DNA of 6,148 nt from an uncultured Agathobacter sp. (GTDB lineage Bacteria > Bacillota > Clostridia > Lachnospirales > Lachnospiraceae). Positions within the stretch are counted from its first letter, which is position 1; every line of letters begins with the position of its first letter. Of the stretch, positions 5,539 to 6,148 are shown piece after piece. Made by a program: the position numbers and the translations under genes. The notes under the pieces were generated by a model. That model had not been told where the DNA came from. It saw only the letters and a list, made by a program, of their open reading frames with translations, and made no database searches. The stretch is from assembly GCA_934358675.1 (NCBI GenBank), contig CAKRKX010000121.1, positions 1-6,148 of the forward strand, in the 5' to 3' direction.

Positions 5539-6148
5539 ATGAATACTGTTGTGAAAATCGAGAATCTGGTCAAGCGCTACAAAGAACTCTTAGCACTCGA
5601 CCACTTAAATCTATCCATAAACGAAGGCGAAATCTTCGGTCTTCTCGGCCCGAACGGTTCCGGCAAAACCACCACGATCAACTGTCTGCTCTCTCTTTTG
5701 TCCTATGACAAGGGCAATATCGAAATCTTCGGGCAGCCAATGCGCCCGGACAACTATGATATCAAGCGTCAGATTGGCGTCGTCATGCAGGATGTTGCCG
5801 TCTTCAACGAACTGACCGTAAAGGAAAATATCGAATGCTTTTGCAGCCTTTACGTCAAAGATAAGGCTTTATGCAAAAAATATGTTGAGGAAGCGATCGC
5901 ATTTGTAGGTCTTGAAGATTTCGCAGGCTTCTATCCAAAGAAACTTTCCGGAGGACTCTTACGCCGGCTGAATATCGCCTGTGGTATCGCACACAAGCCG
6001 AAACTGATCATCCTCGATGAGCCGACGGTTGCCGTCGATCCACAGAGCCGGAATAAGATTCTTGAGGGAATTGTAGAGCTGAATAAGGAAGGTGCAACCA
6101 TTATTTACACCTCCCATTATATGGAGGAGGTCGAGCAGATCTGTACCC
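5539..6148 (+). CDS. ABC transporter ATP-binding protein (ABC-2 exporter type), 3' end outside window
   Basis: The first 203 codons of an ATPase that would power an ABC-2-type exporter at the inner face of the membrane; the permease is expected just beyond the right edge. Visible motifs are Walker A GPNGSGKTT (37-45), Q-loop Q84 in VVMQDVAVF, signature LSGGLLRR (136-143), Walker B LIILDEP (156-162) with D160 and catalytic E161, D-loop VAVD (164-167) and H-loop H193. The VMQDVAVFNELTVKENI and EPTVAVDPQSRN stretches are typical of the CcmA/DrrA/NatA-like multidrug and lantibiotic-export branch. The fifth signature residue is Leu rather than Gln or Met, a tolerated variation. TAAGGAGG lies 5 nt before the ATG. 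The divergent two-component genes make regulated export or self-protection the likely role; the substrate is unknown. Confidence 0.96.
   Translation, partial: MNTVVKIENLVKRYKELLALDHLNLSINEGEIFGLLGPNGSGKTTTINCLLSLLSYDKGNIEIFGQPMRPDNYDIKRQIGVVMQDVAVFNELTVKENIECFCSLYVKDKALCKKYVEEAIAFVGLEDFAGFYPKKLSGGLLRRLNIACGIAHKPKLIILDEPTVAVDPQSRNKILEGIVELNKEGATIIYTSHYMEEVEQICT

Overview
The window looks like chromosomal DNA from a low-to-moderate-GC Firmicute, probably a Lachnospiraceae-type gut Clostridium (Roseburia/Agathobacter-like). I infer this from the strong AGGAGG ribosome binding sites, the protein flavour, and the mix of LytTR/GHKL and NarL/DesK two-component systems. The genus is an impression, not a computed result. 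All genes lie on the minus strand except one divergent gene at the right edge. I see no phage, IS, CRISPR, rRNA or tRNA features.

Layout on the minus strand, from right to left. (1) A DesK/NarL-type sensor kinase (4157-5269) is followed by its NarL/LuxR-family response regulator (3444-4067). (2) rpiB (2838-3287) encodes ribose-5-phosphate/sugar-phosphate isomerase B, and efp (2209-2766) encodes elongation factor P. Each has a good sigma-A-type promoter embedded in the 3' end of the preceding gene, and efp ends in a clear rho-independent terminator (2154-2184). (3) A 195-nt intergenic stretch holds three strong inverted repeats and two overlapping micro-ORFs. (4) An AgrA/ComE-like LytTR response regulator (1264-2013) is joined by an ATGA overlap to an AgrC-like GHKL sensor kinase (1-1267), which runs off the left edge only a few residues short of its expected end. 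On the plus strand an ABC transporter ATPase (5539 onward) runs off the right edge.

How the genes work together. The kinase/regulator pair at 3444-5269 is divergent from the ABC ATPase across a 269-nt regulatory region. That region carries a TGACA-AA-TGTCA palindrome overlapping the -35 of the likely kinase promoter, further TGACA half-sites, and a 14-nt direct repeat. This resembles the B. subtilis YvfRSTU-like arrangement, in which a DesK/NarL pair sits with an ABC-2 exporter, so the regulator probably controls the exporter and itself. The LytTR/GHKL pair is a separate, probably peptide-sensing, system; no agrB/agrD-like genes are visible. rpiB and efp are housekeeping genes between the two signalling modules.

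The least ordinary part is the structured spacer at about 2010-2152. There, two micro-ORFs, the regulator and the kinase form a chain of three successive ATGA stop/start overlaps. No wholly new system is demonstrable from this window alone.
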